64,000 nt of DNA from Fructilactobacillus florum DSM 22689 = JCM 16035 (GCF_001436645.1 NZ_AYZI01000001.1:62001-126000), one strand, 5' to 3'; positions 39,105 through 47,482 are shown, counted from the stretch's first letter. A program made the numbers and translations. The notes: generated by a model not told the origin, from the sequence alone.

Positions 39105-39539
39105 TTATTTACCATGACTATAAGCTTTTAATTGTGTATCAATACATAATATATAAAATACATTATCAATTATTTTACCTATACATCTACAATCACTCCC
39201 TTTAAATCTAAAAATCCAATAACCCTTTTCACAATTTCTCAGACGATTCTTTTTAAATTCATTACTCATACTAAAATTAACCAATTTATCATCTAAATTT
39301 TCCAACCCTTTAAACTTATCTAATCCTAAAATCTTAATTTTTGACATTGAAGATAATTCAAATATTGAATCTAAAAGAGCTGATTTTTGAATTTTATTGC
39401 AATGCTTCAAGTTAAAATTTTTATCATTTGATATATATGACAAGTTAAATGTTAACAAATCATGGTAACGTTCTTTTTGTTCTATTTTTATCTTTTCTCG
39501 GTCGTTTGATCTATTTAAATTAATTTTTCTTTTTCCCAA
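39105..39539 (-). CDS. Unknown protein paired with Panacea antitoxin (candidate toxin)
   Basis: 144 residues. The family is not recognised with certainty. The N-terminus is Lys/Arg-rich; the C-terminal 45 residues (CEKGYWIFRFKGSDCRCIGK, then IIDNVFYILCIDTQLKAYSH) form an alternating beta pattern like small RNase-type toxins. It starts with TTG at 39539, six bases after the stop of the Panacea gene, with AGGG overlapping that stop, so translation is coupled. In known PanAT pairs the Panacea protein neutralises an adjacent toxin of variable family; that role here is inference. Confidence 0.62.
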   Translation of the reverse strand: MGKRKINLNRSNDREKIKIEQKERYHDLLTFNLSYISNDKNFNLKHCNKIQKSALLDSIFELSSMSKIKILGLDKFKGLENLDDKLVNFSMSNEFKKNRLRNCEKGYWIFRFKGSDCRCIGKIIDNVFYILCIDTQLKAYSHGK

Positions 39540-39545
39540 TTACAA

Positions 39546-40034
39546 TTACCCTAAAATGTGTTCTTTAAAGTATTTTACTATCAAATCATCACTAATCACG
39601 TCACTATTAGTTTTTTTCTCAGTTTTCCAAGTTTCTATCCAAGGCGTTTCGCTATGTGTTTGTTTCATTAGTTCGATTGCTGACATATCGCCATAAGCAT
39701 CATCAACCGAATTTATAACACTAGATAATTTATCATCATTATCTACTAAGTCATAATCGTTTAGGTCGTCATAACTAATAGTCCCAAGTATAGATTTTCT
39801 ACCACGATATTTATCATGGACTTCTTTAACAACGGGACCATATTTCCAAGCCAGAATTTCATTGTCAAACGCTCTCTCGCCATTAATAGCTAAATATACA
39901 CCTTGTACATAATATAATAATTTCATTACTTTCATTTGTGTTAATTCGTCTACATTTTCGGGGTTTTCTCGTATGTCTGCATTGTTTTTAACTCTAAACC
40001 AGTTAACAATTTTCAAAACATCAATTTTATTCAT
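39546..40034 (-). CDS. Panacea-domain (DUF4065/SocA-like) antitoxin-like protein
   Basis: 162 residues. Panacea signature blocks are clear: TQMKVMKLLYYVQGVYLAIN near the N-terminus, then FDNEILAWKYGPVVKEVHDK, and a C-terminal helix with SAIELMKQTHSETPW. Panacea proteins act as antitoxins for many unrelated toxins or as proteolytic adaptors (SocA). ATG at 40034 has AGGAAGTG eight bases upstream. The partner gene follows by six bases. It is intact although neighbouring genes are broken. Confidence 0.88.
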   Translation of the reverse strand: MNKIDVLKIVNWFRVKNNADIRENPENVDELTQMKVMKLLYYVQGVYLAINGERAFDNEILAWKYGPVVKEVHDKYRGRKSILGTISYDDLNDYDLVDNDDKLSSVINSVDDAYGDMSAIELMKQTHSETPWIETWKTEKKTNSDVISDDLIVKYFKEHILG

Positions 40035-40067
40035 AACATTTCACTTCCTTATTGATTTTTAAAATAC

Positions 40068-40073
40068 ATTATA
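40068..40073 (-). promoter_or_regulatory. -10 box (TATAAT) of the Panacea gene pair
   Basis: TATAAT on the minus strand 33 bases before the ATG. Farther upstream the direct repeat TGACACCCAATGACA (40123-40137) might be an operator. Confidence 0.45.
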
Positions 40074-40182
40074 TAACAATACAGCAATTTTTAGTAACAA
40101 AAACGAAATTTTTGCCACTAGATGACACCCAATGACAGTATCCAAGCATTTTAAATCAAAAAATAATGAACTTGCTTGAACT

Positions 40183-40361
40183 TTACCAAAATGATAATGC
40201 GTATATTATTTTTAGTAGCTCATCGGCTACATTTGAATTATAAAATCTGTTTAATACTTCAATAAATGGTTAGTCTTTTCATAATACTTAATGATTTATC
40301 CAATTATTGAAATCAATTTCAGTTGTTAAAATACTCTCTAAAACATTCTTAATCGTATACA
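40183..40361 (-). pseudogene. Fragment of an unknown gene
   Basis: Two protein-like blocks in different minus-strand frames: TIKNVLESILTTEIDFNNWI (ending in a stop) and PFIEVLNRFYNSNVADELLK followed by IIYALSFW and TAA at 40183. No start codon. Not recognised. It lies upstream of the Panacea gene on the same strand. Confidence 0.35.
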
Positions 40362-40700
40362 GCCAAATAAATAACAATTATAAATTTGTCCTCAATTACT
40401 AATAGTTCTTTATTTTTCAATTTATAATAAGTGAAATTTCTTATATTAGCTTTGAATAATCTTAATACCACTACAACTAAGTACATAATAATGCATTTTA
40501 ATCATTGTAAATGTGCTAGCCAATTTATATTGGAATAAAAATATTGCTATTTTCATATACCTTTTACTAAAATTTTCAGACGTCACATATATTTCTAATA
40601 CATATCTACAAATGCCACTAAGCTACAAAATTAATATAATTGCAACATTCAAAGGTTATGTAGATAAAATGCTAATAAATTTTGGCACTATCACATTTAT
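40362..40700. other. AT-rich region without recognisable gene
   Basis: Only a short open frame without a good binding site (40513-40704, plus strand). I see nothing I can support as a gene. Confidence 0.3.
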
Positions 40701-40705
40701 TTAGG

Positions 40706-41658
40706 ACTAGATTTGACAGCTGGGAAAATAATTATAAGAAAGATAAAGTCTTCAAACATAAGCAGGCATCTAATAGATCTTTTATGCAATCTAAGCTAAA
40801 TTTTATTAATGGTAATCCCCCATAACGGAACTTTTGAAAATAATTATAATACTTGGTAAGAAAGTTACAAAGATACATTACGAGAAAGTACAATAACAAG
40901 AATCCCGTGTATATTTAACAATCATATTTTAAAAGCATTGGCGATATTTATATTAATATGATTACGATGGATGATATCAAACAATCCTTAATAAATGGTA
41001 TAAGCACACTGAAATTAACTATAAAAAATGATACAACTATACTAATTTATTTTTAAATCTGCTATTAAAATTGAATTAATAGCAGATAACCCTTGTAACA
41101 AGATCAATTTACCTAGAAAAGACCAAAATGTGAGAAAACCCGAGAATTATTGAAATTCTAAGCAAATTAAATAATTTATGATTTTCCTTAATGCAAGTAT
41201 GTTAAACCTGAAAAATATACATTGTTTAAATGTTCTTGCTTATTCTGATATGAAACAGGACAAACTACTAACTTTAATGGGAAAACATATAGATGTTAAG
41301 CGTTTTACAATTAATATTAATAAATACAGTATCACAAGGTTACCATGGTAACCTTGTGATACTTAATGAATGGCCTAATACCTTTGATAATTCACAATTA
41401 TTTTTTTGCAAATAGTAATAACAAACTCAAATCGATTAATACACAATTGAAATAGTTTAACAAAATCATTAAAGATAAAGGACTTAAGAAAACAAAAATT
41501 CGTGGTTTTAAACACAAGACGGAGTTATTGATAAAAAATCACAAGACCGATTAGAGCCCGATAATATAAAGATTAACTTGCAGGTATATACTCATGTTAC
41601 GGTAAAAAGACAAAATTAAAACTAGTGAGATATTTAGTGATGCTATGAGAATTTAATT
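40706..41658 (+). pseudogene. Tyrosine recombinase (phage/ICE integrase), heavily decayed
   Basis: Fragments in several plus-strand frames follow the order of a lactobacillus-type integrase. Arm-binding part: KVFKHKQASNRSFMQSKLNF. Core-binding part: ESYKDTLRESTITRIPCIFN, INMITMDDIKQS, NKWYKHTEINYKK, and NPCNKINLPRK. Catalytic part: LAYSDMKQDKLLTL where active enzymes have the Arg in GMRKGE. The C-terminus is IRGFKHK, SQDRLEPDNIKINLQVYTHV and KTSEIFSDAMRI ending at TAA 41658. Several stops, frameshifts and lost catalytic residues show it is dead. Confidence 0.82.
41328..41363. repeat. Perfect 36-bp palindrome
   Basis: AGTATCACAAGGTTACCA followed at once by its exact reverse complement, with no spacer. 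It lies inside the decayed integrase and has no U tract, so it is not a typical terminator. Confidence 0.9.
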
Positions 41659-41719
41659 ATATTTTTATATTCAACACACACCAGTGTAATAATTTTAAAA
41701 AATCCTGTGAGGAATTAAA

Positions 41720-42550
41720 ATGTTGATCACTTTTACAACCCGTGCTTTTGATTTGTTAATTATGTTAACCGTCTCCTTGATTGGATTACCTCTCTTAGAC
41801 GGAATTATTAGCCGTTATCTTGGAAATAATTTAAAGATTTATCTAGTGCAAAAATTTGGAAATAAATCCCAGTACTGGTTTGGCGGATTGGGAGTAATTA
41901 TCCACGAACTGGGACATGCTTTCTTTGCCGTCATCTTTGGTCATAAAATCGGCGCTATTAAACTACTTAATTTTCAAAACCAAGACGGTACGCTTGGTAG
42001 CGTATCTAGTAGCTATAATCCCTCTAGTCGCTACCAAACCATTGGCAACTTTTTCATTGGGTTGGCGCCTATTTTCAGCGGTCTCTTCACATTTTGGTTA
42101 TTAGTTAAACTGCTCTGTCACCCCACCTATACCAAATTACCAACCATACCGCTAACAAACTTAACCATGAAAAAATTTGCCATCATTGTGTTGCAAAGTA
42201 CTTTTAATTGGCTCAAAAATATTTATCAGGCTTTTTTAAACACTGGAAGTGGCCAACAACTTCTGCTAATTATCCTAGTTGGCATGATTAGTTCCACCGT
42301 TTTTAGTCTTTCAGATGCTGATTTAAAAGCTACCTATACGGGATTACCCAGTTACATGTTTATCGTTTTTATTTTGAGTATTGTCAGTGCTGTGGCAACC
42401 ATAATCAATCCTGTTTTCTTGCTCCAATTGGTTCATCTTATCATCATGATTGCAGCTCTATGGATTATTTTACTTATCCTGATTCTGAGCTGTCTCTTAG
42501 TCAGTTTAGGAGAACTCTGGGTGGGAAGTTTGTTTTTCAAACTAAGATAA
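41720..42550 (+). CDS. Membrane protein with HExxH motif (M50-like metallopeptidase)
   Basis: 276 residues, six or seven hydrophobic segments. HELGHAFFAVIFGH places a zinc-type HExxH (His62-His66) inside a membrane segment, as in M50-like site-2 proteases and related families. A second metal ligand is not certain (a candidate is in IINPVFLLQLVH). Substrate unknown. Binding site GAGGAAT precedes the ATG. It starts directly after the relic element and looks like a normal host gene. Confidence 0.78.
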   Translation: MLITFTTRAFDLLIMLTVSLIGLPLLDGIISRYLGNNLKIYLVQKFGNKSQYWFGGLGVIIHELGHAFFAVIFGHKIGAIKLLNFQNQDGTLGSVSSSYNPSSRYQTIGNFFIGLAPIFSGLFTFWLLVKLLCHPTYTKLPTIPLTNLTMKKFAIIVLQSTFNWLKNIYQAFLNTGSGQQLLLIILVGMISSTVFSLSDADLKATYTGLPSYMFIVFILSIVSAVATIINPVFLLQLVHLIIMIAALWIILLILILSCLLVSLGELWVGSLFFKLR

Positions 42551-42610
42551 TACTATCGCTTTAAAGATTGCCACAAAAAAGTTTTTCCACACTAACTCAA
42601 ATCAAATCGG

Positions 42611-43327
42611 TTACCTGCGAGCCCGTGCAAAAAAATCTGCAAACAACTGATCTTCGCCAGCATCAAACTGCCATAAATCTTCAGGATGCCACTGCACCCC
42701 CAACAGTAGTCCATTACGATCTTCAATCGCTTCAGGGACCCCATCATTGGCTCGAGCAACCACGTGTAGATTAGGCGCAATTTTACGTAGACCCTGATGG
42801 TGGCGAGAATTAACGTTCGTCCGCTCACCTAAGGACGCATACAGTTCACTGTGATGATCGACCTCGATTTGATGTACCTCACGCGCAACCTTTGTTCCTC
42901 GTTGTTCGTGGTTAGTTGGATGCCCTGGAAACTCTTCTGGCAAATCCTGATATAGACTCCCTCCAAAAGCCACATTTAAAAGCTGATAACCTCGACAAAT
43001 CCCTAAAACTGGCTTGTGCTGTCGTAAAGCATTTTTGGCAACGGCAAATTCAAACTGGTCATGTTGCGAGTTATTTTGTTGCCCAAACGGATGCTGTTTT
43101 TGATGAAAAAAACTGGGCGAAATATCCTGACCACCTGGAATTATCACCGCATCGACCATTTCAACTAATTGTTCTGTCATATCCGCCTGCACTACTGGTA
43201 AGATTACGGGAAGCTGCTGATGTTTGGTAATTACATCAATAAACGTCTTTGGTAAGCAATTAGCAAGTGGCTGGCAGTAGCGGTTTGGTGCTCCTAAATT
43301 TAAATTTGCGGTAATTCCAATTCTCAT
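42611..43327 (-). CDS. Gamma-glutamyl-gamma-aminobutyrate hydrolase-like protein (peptidase C26)
   Basis: 238 residues, class I glutamine amidotransferase fold. Nucleophile Cys111 in LGICRGYQLLNVAFGG; His214 and Glu216 in GVQWHPEDLW complete the triad. DAVIIPGGQDISP is the oxyanion region. PuuD-type enzymes cleave gamma-glutamyl compounds; the actual substrate is unknown. No terminator seen at the plus-strand gene it meets. Confidence 0.9.
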   Translation of the reverse strand: MRIGITANLNLGAPNRYCQPLANCLPKTFIDVITKHQQLPVILPVVQADMTEQLVEMVDAVIIPGGQDISPSFFHQKQHPFGQQNNSQHDQFEFAVAKNALRQHKPVLGICRGYQLLNVAFGGSLYQDLPEEFPGHPTNHEQRGTKVAREVHQIEVDHHSELYASLGERTNVNSRHHQGLRKIAPNLHVVARANDGVPEAIEDRNGLLLGVQWHPEDLWQFDAGEDQLFADFFARARR

Positions 43328-43734
43328 GTACTTAACTTCCCTTCAAACTGCTTTTGTAAAATTTGAGCGCCGTTAAGCAACGACGACCTAGTCAGTTTAC
43401 CCCTCAAAGTGGCTCAACATTATTTCAGAAACACTCCTATTTCATCAGTGCTCCTGTTTCTAAGAGTTCAGCTTAGCCTGTGCAGCGACCAGATTACAAA
43501 AGTTACTTCACCTGAGCTTTTGCTGTTAATTTTATTGATGAAGCGGGGTTTTGTAACCAAACCGTTACCAACCAATCACCGTTCGTTTTTACAAACGGAT
43601 TACTTGCAGCTCACCTTTTTATGGACTATGAGCTCCTAAAAAAAGATTAAATCTCATTCAATCTGATTGTCTTTTTAATTCATAATCGGTATGCTTAGGG
43701 TAGTATCATAACACTTATGAGGGGGTAAATAATA
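43328..43734. other. Intergenic region without supportable gene
   Basis: About 400 bases. The plus-strand open frame at 43409-43639 has no good binding site and an odd composition. A short minus-strand stretch reads NPFVKTNGDWLVTVWLQNPA and may be a gene remnant, but it is too short to name. The promoter of the next gene should lie near 43690-43725. Confidence 0.35.
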
Positions 43735-44004
43735 ATGATAATTTTACATGCTTTAGTTGGAATCATCGCCTTTGCCGGTGCTGGGGTAATGTCAATTAGC
43801 TTCGCCGGTCATTTAAACCAGCTGTCCAAAGTTCAGAAATGGTCCATCATTATTACTGCTACTACAATCGGCATCACCGCTGTTTTAGGTTTATACTCAT
43901 CTATGGGGATCATCGGAGCAGTTGTTTCGCTAATTTTACTAGCTGGCTTTGAGTACTTCTGCTTTTTCAAAGAACCAAAACAAGATCACGAATACTCACA
44001 CTAA
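43735..44004 (+). CDS. Small membrane protein of unknown function
   Basis: 89 residues with three hydrophobic segments (LHALVGIIAFAGAGVMSISF, IIITATTIGITAVLGLY, GAVVSLILLAGFEYFCFF) and a charged tail KEPKQDHEYSH. Binding site GAGGGGG and a following terminator support expression. Family not recognised. Confidence 0.72.
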   Translation: MIILHALVGIIAFAGAGVMSISFAGHLNQLSKVQKWSIIITATTIGITAVLGLYSSMGIIGAVVSLILLAGFEYFCFFKEPKQDHEYSH

Positions 44005-44016
44005 TCTGGTCGCTTT

Positions 44017-44053
44017 AAAACCAATCAAGGTTCTTTTCCTTGGTTGGTTTTTC
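44017..44053 (+). terminator. Terminator of the small membrane protein gene
   Basis: Stem AAACCAATCAAGG / CCTTGGTTGGTTT (one G-U) followed by TTTTC. Confidence 0.83.
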
Positions 44054-44084
44054 ATTTGAGAATCACCTTTCAACCAAGAAAATC

Positions 44085-44117
44085 AAAAAGACACTCAATT
44101 AATTGAGTGTCTTTTTT
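44085..44117 (-). terminator. Terminator of the NADH oxidase gene
   Basis: Perfect palindrome AAAAAGACACTCAATT and its complement, flanked by A/T runs, after the nox stop. Confidence 0.85.
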
Positions 44118-44137
44118 GCTAAGCGCTTAAATTATGG

Positions 44138-45541
44138 TTACTTAGCTTCTTTTGCCTGAGCTGCTTGGGCTAAGATGTTCAAATAGTTCAATGGTCGGTC
44201 AAACTGTGGCTGGAACAACATGTCAACCATTGCTAAGTCATCGATAGTATTGTGATTTTGAATGCAGACCGATAGTACATTACCAGATTGCGAAACATCG
44301 TATTTACTAGTCAGAGCGCCCCCCAAAATGCGACGGGTATCTGGATCGTAAACCAAGGACATCAAAACTGGTTCCGTGGTCAACATGAACTCGGGACGAT
44401 AGTTGTCCTCAACGATTACCTGGTGTGCCTTGATTCCTTGTGCTTTTGCAGCAGCCATGTTCAAACCAGTTGAAACGTATGTCCGTCCGTACAACATCAA
44501 GCCTGATGAAGATTGCGTACCGAGGTATTTTACCTTATCTTCTGTCAAGTTTTCTCCGATTAGCATTCCCTGTCGTACAGCATTCGTAGCTAACGGAATG
44601 TAAGCATTCTTTCCAGTTGGATTGTAGTGTACGGCAGCGCTATCCCCAGCGGCAAAGATATCATGGTTGGAAGAATGCATGTAGTCATCGGTGATAATGG
44701 CTCCGTTAGGCATCATTTCCACTTTACCCTTGAGTAACTCGGTGTTGGGTTTAAAACCAATACACAAGATGGCAATATCCGACTTAACGGGTAACCCAGG
44801 GATCCCATTATCCGGATTTACAAAAGATCCATGAGGTGATTTGGAACGCTGGTCTTCGGTTTTAACAATGATCCCATCATCAACTTCTTCAAAAGCAGAA
44901 ACTTTAGTTCCAAGTACTAATTTAACGCCGTTTTGCTGATAATCATCAGCCAAAATGTCAGTAAATTTCTCGTCAAAGTATTTGTAAAGCACCCGATTAG
45001 CTCCGTCAATCAAATTAACTTCGTAATCTTGCTTTGAATAAGCCTCTGCTAATTCAGCACCAATGTAACCAGAACCGATCACAGTAATTGATTTTGCTTT
45101 AGGTGCTTCTTGGAATAATTTTTGTGCATCGTGCCAGTTTTTACACAAGTAAACCCGTTTGCTCTCGATTCCGGGAATCGGTGGAACAATTGGTAAAGAA
45201 CCAGAAGTCATAATCAATTTATCATACGTATCTTCTGTTTCAGTTCCCGTTTCTAAATTCTTAACCGTCACCTTTTTCTGGTCCGGATCAATCTTTGTAA
45301 CTAAGTGCTCCATTTGCACATTTGCACCCAAGGATTTTAGTTCTTCGGGGCTAGAATAAAAAAGACCCTTAGGATCGTTATTTTTAATTTCTTTTCCGAG
45401 ATATAAAGCAATCCCACAAGATAAAAATGAAATATTATCATTTTTTTCATAAATCGTTACTTCGGCATCTGGATGGTTAGCTAACGTTTGTTTCACGGCA
45501 AAGGTTCCGGCGTGCGTACAACCCACAGCAATAACTTTCAT
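44138..45541 (-). CDS. nox: NADH oxidase (Nox, CoA-disulfide-reductase-like flavoprotein)
   Basis: FAD enzyme oxidising NADH with oxygen, most likely to water. 467 residues from ATG at 45541 (GAGAGGGG upstream; the in-frame start at 45559 lacks a site). FAD-binding N-terminus VIAVGCTHAGTFAV, redox Cys42 in FLSCGIALYLG, NAD motif VIGSGYIGAELAEAY and FAD motif DIFAAGDSAAV. The single Cys42 is characteristic of Nox and Npx enzymes. In heterofermenters it restores NAD+ under oxygen. A cre site overlaps the transcription start. Confidence 0.92.
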   Translation of the reverse strand: MKVIAVGCTHAGTFAVKQTLANHPDAEVTIYEKNDNISFLSCGIALYLGKEIKNNDPKGLFYSSPEELKSLGANVQMEHLVTKIDPDQKKVTVKNLETGTETEDTYDKLIMTSGSLPIVPPIPGIESKRVYLCKNWHDAQKLFQEAPKAKSITVIGSGYIGAELAEAYSKQDYEVNLIDGANRVLYKYFDEKFTDILADDYQQNGVKLVLGTKVSAFEEVDDGIIVKTEDQRSKSPHGSFVNPDNGIPGLPVKSDIAILCIGFKPNTELLKGKVEMMPNGAIITDDYMHSSNHDIFAAGDSAAVHYNPTGKNAYIPLATNAVRQGMLIGENLTEDKVKYLGTQSSSGLMLYGRTYVSTGLNMAAAKAQGIKAHQVIVEDNYRPEFMLTTEPVLMSLVYDPDTRRILGGALTSKYDVSQSGNVLSVCIQNHNTIDDLAMVDMLFQPQFDRPLNYLNILAQAAQAKEAK

Positions 45542-45565
45542 GATTTCTACCCCTCTCAAATTGAG

Positions 45566-45579
45566 TGTAATCGTTTACA
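45566..45579 (-). promoter_or_regulatory. CcpA cre site over the nox start region
   Basis: TGTAAACGATTACA (minus strand) matches TGWAANCGNTNWCA and lies just downstream of the -10 box, so carbon catabolite repression is expected. Confidence 0.72.
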
Positions 45580-45584
45580 TTTAT

Positions 45585-45613
45585 ATCATAGCACGTTGTG
45601 AAAAAGCGTACAA
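45585..45613 (-). promoter_or_regulatory. Promoter of nox
   Basis: Minus strand TTGTAC (45613-45608), 17-base spacer, TATGAT (45590-45585). Confidence 0.65.
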
Positions 45614-45666
45614 TAGAATTGCTAGAAATTTAATTATTTTTTTAATCAATATGACCTTATTATTAC

Positions 45667-46764
45667 TTAGCCAAATGTTTGTAGCTGTTTGGCTGTATGC
45701 GTAAATGGTTCACAGCCGGCGCTCGTCACCCGCACACAATCTTCGATACGCACTCCTGCCACGCCTGGAATATAAATCCCCGGTTCCAGCGAAAAACACA
45801 TGTTTTCTTGTAATACTAAATCATTGCCTTCCATGATAGATGGAAATTCATGTTCACTCATCCCAACACCATGCCCTAATCGGTGAATGAAGTATTCACC
45901 ATAGCCAGCTTTGATAATTACATCACGAGCAATTTGATCTAATTGAGCTGCCGTAATTCCTGGTCGCACTGCTGCCTGAGCTGCCAATTGGGCTTCTAAA
46001 CAAACTTCATGAATCGCTTGCTGTTGTTTCGTTGGTTTTCCCACAGCAACAGTTCGACTAGCATCACTAATATATCCTTCATGTACTGTCCCTAAATCAA
46101 AAAGCACTAGTTCGTTTTCCTGAATCTTGCGAGCACTCGTATCACCATGTGGCTGGGAAGCATGGGCTCCTGCCTGGATTAACGTTGGAAAACTCATTTC
46201 CATCACGCCCCGTTTTTTCAAACGATATTCAATTTCAGCAGCAACGTCTGCTTCAGAAATCCCTGGCCGCACGGTTTCAAAACCGACTTGAAATGCAAAG
46301 TCGGCTTCCTGTCCCGCAGCTCGCAACTTTTCAAGTTCATCAGAGGTTTTAACCAAGCGGAGTTGCTCTACTAACGGGGTCAAATCAAATTCAAAAGTTG
46401 CTGCCGGAAATTCTGCTTGCAGCGCTTGCAACCGCCCCACTGTTAGATTAGCCTTTTCAATTGCAAAGTGGTGCAATGCTCGGTGCCGACTACGCAAGTG
46501 ATCAGCAATCTTTTGAAATGGGTGCTCATGATCGAGATAACCTTCCACGGCATAAGGCCACCCTGACTTCTGAATGTCCTCGACCTCAAGCGCTGGCGCA
46601 AAAAGGAAGGGATCATCATCGGGAAACACAAATAATGCTAGAACCCGTTCAATCGGATCGCTACCAAATCCAGTAAAATACTGAATGTCCTCAAAGTTAC
46701 TGATATAAGCTGCATCAACTTCGTGTTGCTGTAGTGATTGCTGTAACTCTTGTAACTTATTCAT
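45667..46764 (-). CDS. pepQ: Xaa-Pro dipeptidase PepQ (M24B)
   Basis: Cytosolic metallopeptidase cleaving Xaa-Pro dipeptides. 365 residues: creatinase-like N-terminal domain, then the pita-bread metal ligands in LFDLGTVHEGYISDASRTV (two Asp), HRLGHGVGMSEHEFP (His), SLEPGIYIPG and VRIEDCVRV (two Glu). It lies 61 bases downstream of the sortase gene on the same strand. Confidence 0.94.
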   Translation of the reverse strand: MNKLQELQQSLQQHEVDAAYISNFEDIQYFTGFGSDPIERVLALFVFPDDDPFLFAPALEVEDIQKSGWPYAVEGYLDHEHPFQKIADHLRSRHRALHHFAIEKANLTVGRLQALQAEFPAATFEFDLTPLVEQLRLVKTSDELEKLRAAGQEADFAFQVGFETVRPGISEADVAAEIEYRLKKRGVMEMSFPTLIQAGAHASQPHGDTSARKIQENELVLFDLGTVHEGYISDASRTVAVGKPTKQQQAIHEVCLEAQLAAQAAVRPGITAAQLDQIARDVIIKAGYGEYFIHRLGHGVGMSEHEFPSIMEGNDLVLQENMCFSLEPGIYIPGVAGVRIEDCVRVTSAGCEPFTHTAKQLQTFG

Positions 46765-46825
46765 CTAATCATCCTCCTTTTAAATCTGGTCAAAAGCATA
46801 GCACACTACCAAAATTGCTGCTAGG

Positions 46826-47482
46826 TTACTCAATCAACTTTGCAGTTACAATTAACCGCCGAGTTTCTCCCGGATTACCTGATGCACATGTCACTAAAGT
46901 TAAGAGTTTTTGATTTGGATGGTCATCTAAGACCGAAACATCAGTTTCAGGAACAACTTTAATTTGACTAATTTGATAACGGTAATCATGCTTAAGATTC
47001 GTAATTGTGACCATCTGCCCTTTTTTAGCTCGAGAAAGCGGTGAAAACAACACGTTTGGATCCTTCATGTGATGGCCTGCCAAGGTATAGTTTCCCTGGC
47101 CCATTTTCTGTGACGCTTTCATGGTGCCCGCTCCGATAGTGAGGTTTTGCGTATTTAAGCCTTTAAAGATGGGCAGTTCGATGTTAAGCTCCGGGATTGA
47201 AATTTTGCCAATCGCCGCAGTTTGTTTTGCTTTTTGACTTTCTAAAAATGAATCATCAGAGACGGCCTTAACATTCTCATATTTATATTCAGCGCGTTGT
47301 TGCTGCCCCCGTTTCACCTCTGCATGAGAGATTTTTTCGACCTTCTGTTGTGATTGATGACTAATCCACCAGCTTTGTAGCTGGGAATTAAACACTAAGC
47401 CCAGACCAATCAGCAATAATATCGTGATCAAGAGATCTTTTAATATTCTTCGTACCCAATGATGTTGCTGTTTTCGTTTCAT
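46826..47482 (-). CDS. srtA: Class A sortase
   Basis: Membrane transpeptidase that links LPxTG proteins to the wall. 218 residues from ATG at 47482 (GGAGGG upstream). One N-terminal membrane helix (LLITILLLIGLGLVF), then the sortase barrel with His137 in TLAGHHMKDPNVLF, Cys199 in LLTLVTCASGNPGETRRL and an Arg at 208 or 209. A likely substrate is the LPQTG protein at 30 kb. Confidence 0.95.
   Translation of the reverse strand: MKRKQQHHWVRRILKDLLITILLLIGLGLVFNSQLQSWWISHQSQQKVEKISHAEVKRGQQQRAEYKYENVKAVSDDSFLESQKAKQTAAIGKISIPELNIELPIFKGLNTQNLTIGAGTMKASQKMGQGNYTLAGHHMKDPNVLFSPLSRAKKGQMVTITNLKHDYRYQISQIKVVPETDVSVLDDHPNQKLLTLVTCASGNPGETRRLIVTAKLIE

Larger units (their letters stand above)
36696..41660. 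mobile_element. Relic integrated element downstream of ssrA
   Basis: About 5 kb of strongly AT-rich DNA between the 3' end of ssrA and the end of a decayed tyrosine integrase. Gene density is low and several frames are broken by stops and frameshifts. Cargo (three intact genes and several fragments) lies on the minus strand and the integrase on the plus strand at the far end. I find no second copy of the ssrA 3' end near 41660, so the far boundary is inferred only from the integrase end and the return to normal composition. Confidence 0.65.

Noticed and set aside
40513-40704. 63-codon plus-strand frame
   Set aside because: AT-rich chance frame without binding site; runs into the start of the integrase remnant.
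41659-41719. Duplicate of the ssrA 3' end as an attachment site
   Set aside because: No stretch resembling GGTTCAAATCCCGCC or CGACTCCA is present after the integrase remnant.
36696-41720. CRISPR array or tandem repeats in the AT-rich island
   Set aside because: No regularly spaced direct repeats found by eye; only the single palindrome and short inverted repeats.
43409-43639. 76-codon plus-strand frame
   Set aside because: No binding site, unlikely composition, no relation to neighbours.
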